Positions 7,095-12,773 of a DNA stretch of 12,773 bases are shown here, piece by piece (position 1 is the first letter of the stretch; the number at the start of each line of letters is the position of its first letter). The stretch covers positions 186,038-198,810 of the forward strand of contig NZ_JABELE010000007.1 in NCBI RefSeq assembly GCF_013009345.1, given 5' to 3'. The DNA is from Acinetobacter geminorum. GTDB lineage: Bacteria; Pseudomonadota; Gammaproteobacteria; Pseudomonadales; Moraxellaceae. A program made the translations under genes and the position numbers. Below the pieces are notes generated by a model. It saw nothing but the letters and a program-made list of their open reading frames with translations. It had not been told where the DNA came from and ran no database searches.

Positions 7095-8165
7095 ATGAAA
7101 AGTAAGTTAGGAATTAGTAAGCAACTTTTTATTGCCTTAACTATTGTAAATTTAAGCGTTACGCTATTTTCTGTAGTACTGGGTTATGTCATTTATAACT
7201 ATGCGATTGAAAAAGGCTGGATTTCTTTAAGCTCACTTCAAGAAGATTGGACCACTTTTCATTTTGTAGATTGGATTTGGTTGGCTACTGTTATTTTCAG
7301 TGGCTGTATGATTTCATTAGTGATCGGCATGCACCTCGCAAAGCGTTTTATTGTGCCAATTAACTTCTTAGCCGAAGCAGCAAAAAAAATTAGTCAAGGC
7401 GACCTCTCTGCTAGAGCTTACGATAACCGAATTCACTCGGCTGAAATGTCGGAGCTTTTATATAATTTTAATGATATGGCTCAAAAGCTAGAGGTTTCTG
7501 TTCAAAATGCACAAGTATGGAATGCTGCCATCGCTCATGAGTTAAGAACTCCAATCACAATTTTACAAGGCCGCCTGCAAGGCATAATTGATGGCGTTTT
7601 TAAACCTGATGAAGCTCTATTTAAAAGCCTTCTAAGTCAGGTTGAAGGCTTATCTCATTTGGTTGAGGACTTACGAACATTAAGTTTAGTAGAGAACCAG
7701 CAACTCAGATTAAATTATGAGTTATTTGACTCTAAGCCCGTAGTTGAAAAGGTTCTTAAAGCATTTGAAGATCGCTTGGAACAAGCTAACCTCGTACCAG
7801 AACTTAATCTTACTACGACTCCTGTTTTGAGTGACCGCCGTCGTATTAAGCAAGTTTTGATTGCTTTAATTGATAATGCTATTCGTTATTCAAATGCGGG
7901 CAAACTTAAAATTTCATCGGAATTGGTATCACAAAACTGGATATTAAAAATTGAGGACGAAGGTCCCGGCATTGCAACCGAGTTTCAAGATGATTTATTT
8001 AAACCCTTTTTTAGATTAGAAGAATCAAGAAATAAAGAATTTGGTGGCACAGGTTTAGGACTTGCTGTTGTACATGCAATTATTGTGGCACTGAAAGGTA
8101 CTATTCAATATAGCAATCAAGGCTCAAGAAGTATTTTCACCATAAAAATTCCAATGGAGAATTAA
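7095..8165 (+). CDS. adeS: AdeS, sensor histidine kinase of adeABC
   Basis: AdeS is a 356-aa inner-membrane histidine kinase that phosphorylates AdeR. TM1 lies at about residues 11-35, a short periplasmic loop follows, and TM2 lies at about 58-80. The HAMP linker (81-134) contains the P88 turn. The dimerisation/phosphorylation box has His148 in AIAHELRTP. The ATP-binding domain has N-box Asn261 (IDNAIRYSN), G1 at 288-292 (DEGPG) and G2 at 317-322 (GGTGLG). G30 and the T of HELRT, both known mutation sites, are unmutated. From memory the reference AdeS has 357 residues with His149, so this copy is one residue shorter before the H-box, probably in the periplasmic loop. The ATG follows a GGGA ribosome site by about 7 bases. 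Confidence 0.97.
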   Translation: MKSKLGISKQLFIALTIVNLSVTLFSVVLGYVIYNYAIEKGWISLSSLQEDWTTFHFVDWIWLATVIFSGCMISLVIGMHLAKRFIVPINFLAEAAKKISQGDLSARAYDNRIHSAEMSELLYNFNDMAQKLEVSVQNAQVWNAAIAHELRTPITILQGRLQGIIDGVFKPDEALFKSLLSQVEGLSHLVEDLRTLSLVENQQLRLNYELFDSKPVVEKVLKAFEDRLEQANLVPELNLTTTPVLSDRRRIKQVLIALIDNAIRYSNAGKLKISSELVSQNWILKIEDEGPGIATEFQDDLFKPFFRLEESRNKEFGGTGLGLAVVHAIIVALKGTIQYSNQGSRSIFTIKIPMEN

Positions 8166-8173
8166 GAATAATT

Positions 8174-8347
8174 TTACTTTTGAAATTTTTCTTCCTCCTC
8201 TTTTATCCTTCTACGAATTTCTTCTCGCCATTTTGTGGCATTTTCTTGTTGTTTATTTAATAGGACACCTAACATATAAGCTGTAACCGCTGCGCCAATT
8301 AAAGCAATACCCGTTTCATAAATAATATCTATAACAAACTCTAGCAT
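8174..8347 (-). CDS. small membrane protein, function unknown
   Basis: This predicted 57-aa protein converges on adeS, its stop lying only 8 bases beyond the adeS stop. Residues 5-30 form one hydrophobic segment (GIALIGAAVTAYMLGVLL). A strongly charged helical tail (KWREEIRRRIKEEEEKFQK) follows and could form a cytoplasmic coiled coil. The start is uncertain: the ATG at 8347 has a GGAGG only 2 bases upstream, which is too close, while a TTG at 8359 gives 61 aa with a poor ribosome site. The frame stays open further upstream, opposite the module 1 scar, so the true 5' end may have been changed by that rearrangement. The membrane-plus-coil design suggests a real protein, but no family is recognised. 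Confidence 0.45.
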   Translation of the reverse strand: MLEFVIDIIYETGIALIGAAVTAYMLGVLLNKQQENATKWREEIRRRIKEEEEKFQK

Positions 8348-8360
8348 TCCCTCCGACAAG

Positions 8361-8404
8361 AAATCTAATGAGCCTGAAAATTTAAGGAATAATGCATTAG
8401 CTAC
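8361..8404 (+). pseudogene. scar of a T6SS effector gene tail (module 1)
   Basis: The plus frame reads SNEPENLRNNALAT and aligns with SNASKPVLAANALAT near residues 145-159 of the intact effector at 11567-12181. Bases 8391-8404 (AATGCATTAGCTAC) are identical to 12029-12042. At 8405 the sequence jumps directly into the immunity-gene repeat, so the effector's last ~45 codons are missing. The 14-base match is seen; homology further left is inferred from short matches only. Confidence 0.6.
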
Positions 8405-8764
8405 TATAGATTGATCATTGAAGCGAATAAGAATGTGAACAATGAGCCTGCTTTAAAAAACTCTTTGTTTAATAATTCCTATGTTAAGTTAGAAACAGCA
8501 CGGAGCCTTTTAAATGAAGAATATCCAGACTGGATTCAAGGCTTAGATAAAAACGGTTATGACTATGGTGACCTCAATACAATATGTTGGATGACCGTAT
8601 TTATGGAAAACTACGTAAATAAAGTTGAAGGTCAATACAAAAGCCAACTTAAGGATGAAACCGTAAATGATGTTCATAGCCTATACGGTGAAAGACAAAA
8701 AATTATTAAGTTACGCGACAGTAAAGATAAAACTGCTCGAAACTTTGTAGAAGTATGTGAATAG
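8405..8764 (+). pseudogene. truncated copy of the lipoprotein immunity gene (module 1)
   Basis: This is a second copy of the gene at 12178-12666, missing its first 43 codons and therefore the signal peptide, lipobox and export route. A TTG at 8411 could give a 117-aa cytoplasmic product, but there is no ATG in frame, a TAA closes the frame at 8390-8392, and no ribosome site is visible. The retained part matches the intact copy except for four residues: E for D in NDEYP, GQ for DP in EDPYK, and V for L in TLND. It keeps its own intact terminator. I read it as a relic of an earlier effector-immunity pair. Exposed only to the cytoplasm, it would be unlikely to protect against a periplasmic toxin. 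Confidence 0.8.
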
Positions 8765-8796
8765 ATCATTGTTATAAAAGCCCTGAATGTTCAGGG
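8405..8796 (+). repeat. 392-bp direct repeat, copy 1 (mate 12307-12698)
   Basis: By hand alignment the two copies differ at 10 of 392 positions (about 97.4% identity), with no gaps. The differences cluster in the first two thirds; the last ~115 bases, including the start of the terminator, are identical. The offset between copies is 3,902 bp. Recombination between the copies could delete the hydrolase and modules 2-3. Confidence 0.95.
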
Positions 8797-8812
8797 CTTT
8801 TTTAATTTTTTT
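8776..8812 (+). terminator. intrinsic terminator after module 1 immunity remnant
   Basis: AAAAGCCCTGA (8776-8786) and TCAGGGCTTTT (8791-8801) form an 11-bp perfect stem with a 4-base loop (ATGT), followed by a T-rich run. It starts 11 bases beyond the stop at 8764. Confidence 0.9.
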
Positions 8813-9149
8813 ACGTAAAAAGAAATATCTACTTTGTACCTCAACCCATCCCACTAAAAAATACCTCCAAAACCATCTCATCAACTTCACCCGAGCTTAT
8901 GGGCCACATTCTATATTTCACGGTAGTTGTATATGCATTTGGATAGTTATTTCTAATTTTAAACAAGCTTTTTATAATAAATCGCCGTGCCGTCATAGTT
9001 CCCGTTTGAACTTAATGCAAAGCCTGAGACCGTCTCCAATCGGGTGCATTCAATTTAGACACAAACAATTAAGCTAATAATATATTGATTTCCAATTTCA
9101 ATAGTTAGAGAATCACGCTTAATTATAAGTTACTACAATAGAGTTCTAT
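8813..9149. other. intergenic stretch with degraded coding debris
   Basis: No intact plus-strand gene is convincing here. On the minus strand a 51-codon frame runs from an ATG at 8996 to a TGA at 8841-8843 (includes AYTTTVKYRMWPISSGEVDEM). The same frame continues upstream past a single TAA to a GTG at 9062 (SKLNAPDWRRSQAL). This looks like a gene fragment with one nonsense codon, but the family is unknown. A 96-codon plus frame (8787-9077) overlaps the terminator and has unlikely composition. The hydrolase promoter presumably lies at about 9080-9140, but no clear -35/-10 pair is visible. Confidence 0.3.
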
Positions 9150-10025
9150 ATGCTCGTTAAGAAGAATAAGGCTTTGTTTTACATCTTCCCTTTGGTTTTA
9201 GTTATCGGTTTCTATGTCCTTTTTCGTGTATCTATTCTTCCTTATATTTATACCAAGCAAGCACAGCATCAACTTTTAACAACAAACAATCAAACAACTG
9301 AAATTTATTGGAAAGAGCCAGACCTCTTAGCTAATAAAAAGTATCCAGCAATTATCTTTTTACATGGCATTCAAAAAGATAAACAAGGTGCAAAAGCCTT
9401 TGTACGCTCTGGCTTGTTAAATGAATATAGTAAAAAGAACATTTTCAGTGTTGCTGTATCTATGAGTGGATATGGTGAGTCCTCTGGGAAATCAGATTTT
9501 TGTGGTAAAGCCTCACAATATAATCTTGTAAAAGCCATTAATTTTGCTCGTTCACAACCTCATGTTGACCCAAATAAAGTTGCGGTGATTGGTATTAGTT
9601 GTGGTGCGTCTATAGCAAATGTTGTAGCTAACTCTGGAAAGATAAATGCTTTGGTTCTGGTATCTGGGTTTTATGATTTTAAAGGTATGTATACTCAGTG
9701 GAGTTCTAACACTAGAACGCTACCGTCAAATGTAATGGAAGAAATAAATGAATCTATTGCTGCATCAAAAAATATAGAAAATGCGTCGGCATCTAGATCA
9801 TCGCTACCAATTTCGTCTCACTATCCATCTACTCTTATATTAGTTGGTACTAAAGACCCAATTGTTGACCCGAAGCAAAGTACTCAGCTACATCAATTAC
9901 TTGATAGTAAAGGTATTCCGAATACCTTAGCACTGATTCAAGATGCTAAGCATCCTGTGCCTGCTAATGTGTGGAAAACTAAAAGTGATTCATTTTTAGA
10001 AAATACTTTGAATATAAAAAATTAA
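9150..10025 (+). CDS. membrane-anchored alpha/beta hydrolase
   Basis: The 291-aa protein has a short basic N-terminus and a hydrophobic segment at residues 9-31, probably an uncleaved signal anchor placing the enzyme in the periplasm. The rest is an alpha/beta-hydrolase: oxyanion HG at 72-73 (IIFLHGIQ), nucleophile Ser150 in G-I-S-C-G, acid Asp236 (GTKDPIVD; Asp240 is an alternative) and His268 (DAKHPVP). All catalytic elements are present, so it is probably an active esterase, lipase or peptidase-like enzyme of the dienelactone-hydrolase/S9 type; the substrate is unknown. It sits between two degraded effector-immunity modules with its own upstream gap and no terminator before 10033. It could be a T6SS cargo, a defence factor or an unrelated passenger. 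The ribosome site is weak. Confidence 0.85.
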   Translation: MLVKKNKALFYIFPLVLVIGFYVLFRVSILPYIYTKQAQHQLLTTNNQTTEIYWKEPDLLANKKYPAIIFLHGIQKDKQGAKAFVRSGLLNEYSKKNIFSVAVSMSGYGESSGKSDFCGKASQYNLVKAINFARSQPHVDPNKVAVIGISCGASIANVVANSGKINALVLVSGFYDFKGMYTQWSSNTRTLPSNVMEEINESIAASKNIENASASRSSLPISSHYPSTLILVGTKDPIVDPKQSTQLHQLLDSKGIPNTLALIQDAKHPVPANVWKTKSDSFLENTLNIKN

Positions 10026-10032
10026 GAGATAA

Positions 10033-10146
10033 ATGGGCTGCTCTGTAGATACCTTATATCAACCCTATGGCGGTACTGTTCGACCAAACCCACCTCATAC
10101 TAAATTTTCTTTTACCTTAAATTCAGCAGCAAGACGTAAATCATGA
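10033..10146 (+). pseudogene. C-terminal remnant of a lost gene, possibly an effector (module 2)
   Basis: A 37-codon frame starts 7 bases after the hydrolase stop, and its TGA (10144-10146) overlaps the ATG of the next lipoprotein gene as ATGA. The intact module 3 effector and its immunity gene have the same 4-base overlap. The peptide (GCSVDTLYQPYGGTVRPNPP and onward) does not resemble the module 3 effector tail and is too short to be an effector. I infer that it is the leftover end of a gene whose body was lost when the hydrolase segment arrived. A genuine short coupled peptide is possible. Confidence 0.4.
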
Positions 10147-10835
10147 ATAGAAAATTTATCAGCACTATTGTTCTCATTTCTGTGTTTGGAGTTGCTGCTT
10201 GTGGTAAAGCTTAAAATGAACAGATGGATACTTCAAAAAACAGTTCTAAAAACGTAAAAACTGAACTATCAGCAAGTGATAAAGCGATTTTAGATAGATA
10301 TGACTCTATCACAAATGAAGTTGTGACCTCAGGTGAAAATGAAAAGATAAAGCAAACTTTAGAGCCTTTAATTCCTGAAATAAAGAAAGTTACTGCTAAG
10401 AAACAAAGAGAAATGGCATTAATGAATATTTATATGTTGTCAGGAATGTACAAAAAAGCTTATGAGCTAAATGAGCAACAGATCAAAGATAAACCCTTGC
10501 CTCAACGGATAATGTTTAGATGTACATTGCTTAAAAAACTAAATGAGGCCAAAGTAAAAATTCAACAGTGTCACGAAGCTTCAGCGCAACTCATACAAAC
10601 CGAATTAAGTAAATCATCTAACAAAAATGATCCTCATTACAGAGACGCCGAATTTGTATATTTAACTGAAATGTATAAAGCTGGTCACACTGAATATAAA
10701 GCTAAAATACAGAAATTTATTGATGAGACTAAAGATGTCGCATCAAAAGATAGATATAAGTCTTTGTATGATGTAGATATTGAGTCATTTTATGGTACTG
10801 ATTCACCAAATTATGTACCAGAATCATTAAAGTAA
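10143..10835 (+). pseudogene. lipoprotein (possible immunity protein) broken by an in-frame stop (module 2)
   Basis: The frame starts at the ATG at 10143 with a clear lipoprotein signal (residues 1-20, lipobox VAAC, Cys20). It hits TAA at codon 24 (10212-10214) and then continues in exactly the same frame to 10835. Without the stop it would be a 230-aa outer-membrane or periplasmic lipoprotein, mostly helical, Lys/Glu-rich and possibly repeat-like (LPQRIMFRCTLLKKLNEAK). A single base change from CAA, GAA or AAA could explain the stop. Translation from the ATG at 10224 would give a 203-aa leaderless protein, but there is no ribosome site. Position, lipobox and ATGA coupling match the module 3 immunity gene, though the sequences are unrelated. 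A sequencing error is an alternative. Confidence 0.75.
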
Positions 10836-10844
10836 AACTTAAAT

Positions 10845-10876
10845 AAAAAGCCCTGAATACTCAGGGCTTTTTAAAT
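10845..10876 (+). terminator. intrinsic terminator after module 2 lipoprotein
   Basis: AAAAAGCCCTGA (10845-10856) and TCAGGGCTTTTT (10861-10872) form a 12-bp perfect stem with an ATAC loop. Apart from the loop it is the same hairpin as at 8776 and 12678. It closes the module 2 unit 9 bases after the stop. Confidence 0.9.
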
Positions 10877-10909
10877 TGCTTTACACAGATCGAGATATTC
10901 ACATTCGTA

Positions 10910-10938
10910 TTGAACGTATATGCTGTACATCCTGATAA
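10910..10938 (+). promoter_or_regulatory. possible promoter of the PAAR-effector-immunity operon
   Basis: TTGAAC (10910-10915) and TGATAA (10933-10938) are 17 bases apart, downstream of the module 2 terminator and about 70 bases before the PAAR start. A 7-bp inverted repeat (10921-10927 with 10948-10954) overlaps the spacer and the likely start site. The -10 is a poor match. Confidence 0.25.
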
Positions 10939-11011
10939 ATAAAACTATACAGCACTGTCTACCCCTCTTTGCTATCATTCCGGCACTTCATGAAAATAAG
11001 AAGGAAGAGTT

Positions 11012-11557
11012 TTGGCGACACCATATATAACTATAGGCTGCCCAACTTCAGGTGGTGGTCAAGTAATTTCTGGGAACAGTATGTTTCTAGTTGACGGTAT
11101 TCCCGTTGCCTGTGTCGGTGATAAAGCAACCTGCCCAACTCATAAAGTTGTTGCGACAATTGTCTCAGGTGATCCATACATGCAAATTTTTGGTAAATCA
11201 GCTGCGCGTGTGAATGATTCACTTTCATGCGGTTGCAAATTATTGCCTCAACAAAATTTAGTTGTGCAGGATAATGGCGGTGGTTCGTCTCAAAGTGCCA
11301 CTACTACTAATACAGCTGCTCAAGATAGCTTTGTAGAAGATAAGTCAAAAGAATATGGAATTCAGTTCCAGTTAAAGGATGAGAAGACACAAAAGATCTT
11401 TAGTGAAATTCCTTATTCAATTATTTATAAGAAGGATGGAAAGGTGGAAACCGGTTGGACCGATAAAGAAGGTAAAACGCATGTTATCAATGCTGCCACA
11501 CCTGATGAGGTGGAGTTTCAGACGATTGATGCTTCTAAACCGCTACCACCGCTTTAA
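11012..11557 (+). CDS. PAAR-domain protein, T6SS spike tip (module 3)
   Basis: This 181-aa protein is a PAAR protein, the sharp tip that caps the VgrG spike of the T6SS and carries effectors. The PAAR domain covers residues 1-85: GCPTSGGGQVISGN at the start, then metal ligands C41 and H44 (ATCPTHK) and C73/C75 (DSLSCGC). A Gly/Ser/Thr/Gln linker (about 88-108) joins it to a C-terminal domain (about 115-181) with a beta-rich GWTDKEGKTHV motif, like the transthyretin/Ig-like extensions that bind cargo. No toxin domain is visible in the protein itself. The start is a TTG at 11012 with AAGGA 6 bases upstream. It lies 9 bases before the candidate effector, which it probably loads. Confidence 0.92.
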   Translation: MATPYITIGCPTSGGGQVISGNSMFLVDGIPVACVGDKATCPTHKVVATIVSGDPYMQIFGKSAARVNDSLSCGCKLLPQQNLVVQDNGGGSSQSATTTNTAAQDSFVEDKSKEYGIQFQLKDEKTQKIFSEIPYSIIYKKDGKVETGWTDKEGKTHVINAATPDEVEFQTIDASKPLPPL

Positions 11558-11566
11558 GGATTGAAA

Positions 11567-12181
11567 ATGGCACAAGATAAAGTATTTTCTCCGACACTCA
11601 TTCCATCTTTGGATAACGAGGTAAAAGTCTGTCATGCAGATGAGTTACTGGACCCTCTCTTATGTAATAGCATTGTTAAAATCCTAAACTACCATACAAC
11701 AGTACCCTACACTTTCATGATGAATCAGGCACAATGGGATTGGGTAAAACAGCATTATCCATTTGAGCATGATCTAGCAATCCGTTTTGGTCTTGAATTT
11801 GATTTACGTCAATTTTCAGATGAAGTGTTAGAACGCTATTCATTCCATACGATGATGTATTTGAAGTTCACCCTTTATGCTCAAAAACACTCTAGGAATA
11901 AAGGCGCCGAGATGATTACAGAGCTTGCAAAAGATACTTTTAAAGCTCGTATGGCAATTGCAAAACAAAACTTTGGTGAAATAATAGATTTGGCATTATC
12001 TAATGCGAGTAAGCCTGTTCTTGCAGCTAATGCATTAGCTACGTATACCAACAATGGACCATATGGTATTAACGAATATATGTATAAAAACGTCTTTGGT
12101 CGTACTTACGATCAAGCCACTGTTTCATTATATATTCAGAAATACCACTACACTCCACCTAATAACCGCTTCTCACTATGA
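11567..12181 (+). CDS. candidate T6SS effector of unknown family (module 3)
   Basis: This 204-aa protein has no signal peptide, no obvious membrane segment and no toxin motif I can name. It sits between a PAAR gene (9 bases upstream) and a lipoprotein gene whose start overlaps its stop (ATGA), the classic place for a non-covalently loaded T6SS effector. Because the partner is an exported lipoprotein, the target is likely in the periplasm. Visible features are an aromatic-rich middle (NQAQWDWVKQHYPFEHD), a His-bearing patch (ERYSFHTMMYLKF) and a Tyr-rich C-terminus (TYTNNGPYGINEYMYK). The ATG at 11567 is preferred over the TTG at 11561, with AAGGA 6 bases before it. It may instead be an adaptor or chaperone. 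A fragment of a relative survives at 8361-8404. Confidence 0.7.
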   Translation: MAQDKVFSPTLIPSLDNEVKVCHADELLDPLLCNSIVKILNYHTTVPYTFMMNQAQWDWVKQHYPFEHDLAIRFGLEFDLRQFSDEVLERYSFHTMMYLKFTLYAQKHSRNKGAEMITELAKDTFKARMAIAKQNFGEIIDLALSNASKPVLAANALATYTNNGPYGINEYMYKNVFGRTYDQATVSLYIQKYHYTPPNNRFSL

Positions 12182-12666
12182 AAATTACATTAATATCAAT
12201 ATTGATACTTTCCAGCTTATTCCTAACTTCTTGTAAGGCTTCGACAGATAAAGAAGACATTGATAACTATGTGAAAGTAGATCTGAAAAATTATGCTACT
12301 GACAATTATAGATTGATCATTGAAGCAAATAAGAATGTGAACAATGAGCCTGCTTTAAAAAACTCGTTGTTTAATAATTCCTATGTTAAGTTAGAAACAG
12401 CACGGAGCCTTTTAAATGATGAATATCCAGACTGGATTCAAGGCTTAGATAAAAACGGTTATGACTATGGTGACCTCAACACAATATGTTGGATGACGGT
12501 ATTCATGGAAAACTACGTAAATAAAGTTGAAGATCCATACAAAAGCCAACTTAAGGATGAAACCTTAAATGATGTTCACAGCCTATACGGTGAAAGACAA
12601 AAAATTATTAAGTTACGCGACAGTAAAGATAAAACTGCTCGAAACTTTGTAGAAGTATGTGAATAG
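12178..12666 (+). CDS. lipoprotein, candidate immunity protein (module 3)
   Basis: This 162-aa protein has a lipoprotein signal peptide (residues 1-19, LFLTSC, lipid-bearing Cys19). After maturation it is a small, charged, mainly helical protein with TICWMTVFMENYV in the second half and a C-terminal Cys two residues from the end (VCE). Its start overlaps the effector stop by four bases, so the two are probably translationally coupled, as in toxin-immunity pairs. It would protect the cell's own periplasm from the 11567-12181 product; this is inferred from order and localisation. It is the intact version of the truncated copy at 8405-8764. Its terminator is cut by an insertion-sequence end 32 bases past the stop. 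Confidence 0.8.
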   Translation: MKITLISILILSSLFLTSCKASTDKEDIDNYVKVDLKNYATDNYRLIIEANKNVNNEPALKNSLFNNSYVKLETARSLLNDEYPDWIQGLDKNGYDYGDLNTICWMTVFMENYVNKVEDPYKSQLKDETLNDVHSLYGERQKIIKLRDSKDKTARNFVEVCE

Positions 12667-12698
12667 ATCATTGTTATAAAAGCCCTGAATGTTCAGGG
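12307..12698 (+). repeat. 392-bp direct repeat, copy 2 (mate 8405-8796)
   Basis: This copy contains immunity codons 44 to the stop and the 3' gap up to base 17 of the terminator hairpin stem and loop. It ends where the two copies diverge: copy 1 goes on to CTTTTTT while copy 2 goes into GACTGTTCTAAA. The right boundary is set by the insertion, while the left boundary is a deletion junction in copy 1. Confidence 0.95.
12678..12698 (+). terminator. terminator broken by insertion
   Basis: The left arm AAAAGCCCTGA (12678-12688), the loop ATGT and the first six bases of the right arm (TCAGGG, 12693-12698) are present. The remaining CTTTT and the T-run are replaced by other sequence. A six-pair hairpin can still form but without the U-run, so termination is probably weakened. 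Confidence 0.8.
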
Positions 12699-12773
12699 GA
12701 CTGTTCTAAATTTTGTGTAAGTACTTAATTTTCATTTATCCTTCAGAGGATAATTACAAAAGGTACTTCACAT
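12696..12773 (+). mobile_element. left end of an insertion sequence, probably IS256-like
   Basis: The sequence starting GGGACTGTTCTAAATTTTGT abruptly replaces the conserved terminator and looks like an IS256-family terminal repeat. The exact first base is ambiguous because GGG is also the end of the target. A small hairpin (TTATCC at 12736-12741, GGATAA at 12748-12753) and AAAAGG (12758-12763) precede a likely ATG whose first two bases are 12772-12773, giving an 8-base spacing. The element would be read rightward. The family assignment is from resemblance only. Confidence 0.6.

Noticed and set aside
8411..8764. Functional 117-aa gene from a TTG start
   Set aside because: It is a 5'-truncated copy of a lipoprotein gene, with no export signal and no ribosome site.
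8787..9077. 96-codon plus-strand frame
   Set aside because: It starts inside a terminator hairpin, has no ribosome site, and its composition is Cys/His/Ile-rich and unlike a real protein.
10224..10835. Separate 203-aa cytoplasmic gene
   Set aside because: It is in frame with an upstream lipoprotein signal peptide and lacks a ribosome site, so a nonsense mutation explains it better.
1..12773. CRISPR array, tRNA or rRNA gene
   Set aside because: No spaced short-repeat series and no tRNA- or rRNA-like sequence was seen on reading both strands.

Overview
The window comes from an Acinetobacter chromosome, almost certainly the A. baumannii complex. It is AT-rich and carries the complete adeABC efflux operon with its divergent regulators adeRS, whose products I recognise residue by residue. 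A 28-bp site near the left edge matches the chromosomal dif consensus, which would place the locus at the replication terminus.

Left edge (1-403). The last 20 codons of an unknown gene, ending in a UBZ4-like zinc-finger half, stop one base before the dif-like site (65-92). Two abutting stem-loops follow (107-182), then a degenerate Xer-like site in the opposite orientation (189-216). From that site runs an open frame with no start, apparently the 3' end of a truncated gene, which ends at a bidirectional terminator shared with adeC.

Efflux block (404-8165). adeC, adeB and adeA lie on the minus strand and adeR-adeS on the plus strand. AdeS senses and phosphorylates AdeR. AdeR acts at a direct repeat in the adeA-adeR gap and controls the AdeA (adaptor), AdeB (RND pump) and AdeC (outer-membrane channel) tripartite pump. 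Key residues are intact, and no insertion sequence lies in the control region.

Accessory block (8166-12698). This looks like a worn array of type VI secretion (T6SS) effector-immunity modules. Module 1 is a scar: an effector-tail fragment fused to an immunity gene lacking its signal peptide. A membrane-anchored alpha/beta hydrolase follows. Module 2 keeps only a 37-residue tail of a possible effector and a lipoprotein gene broken by an in-frame TAA. Module 3 is intact: a PAAR protein, an unrecognised 204-aa candidate effector and a lipoprotein candidate immunity protein, tightly packed. Modules 1 and 3 share a 392-bp repeat with about 97% identity, and all three immunity genes end at nearly the same terminator hairpin.

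Right edge (about 12696-12773). An insertion-sequence end, probably IS256-like, cuts the last terminator at the foot of its hairpin. Its transposase start would fall on the final two bases.
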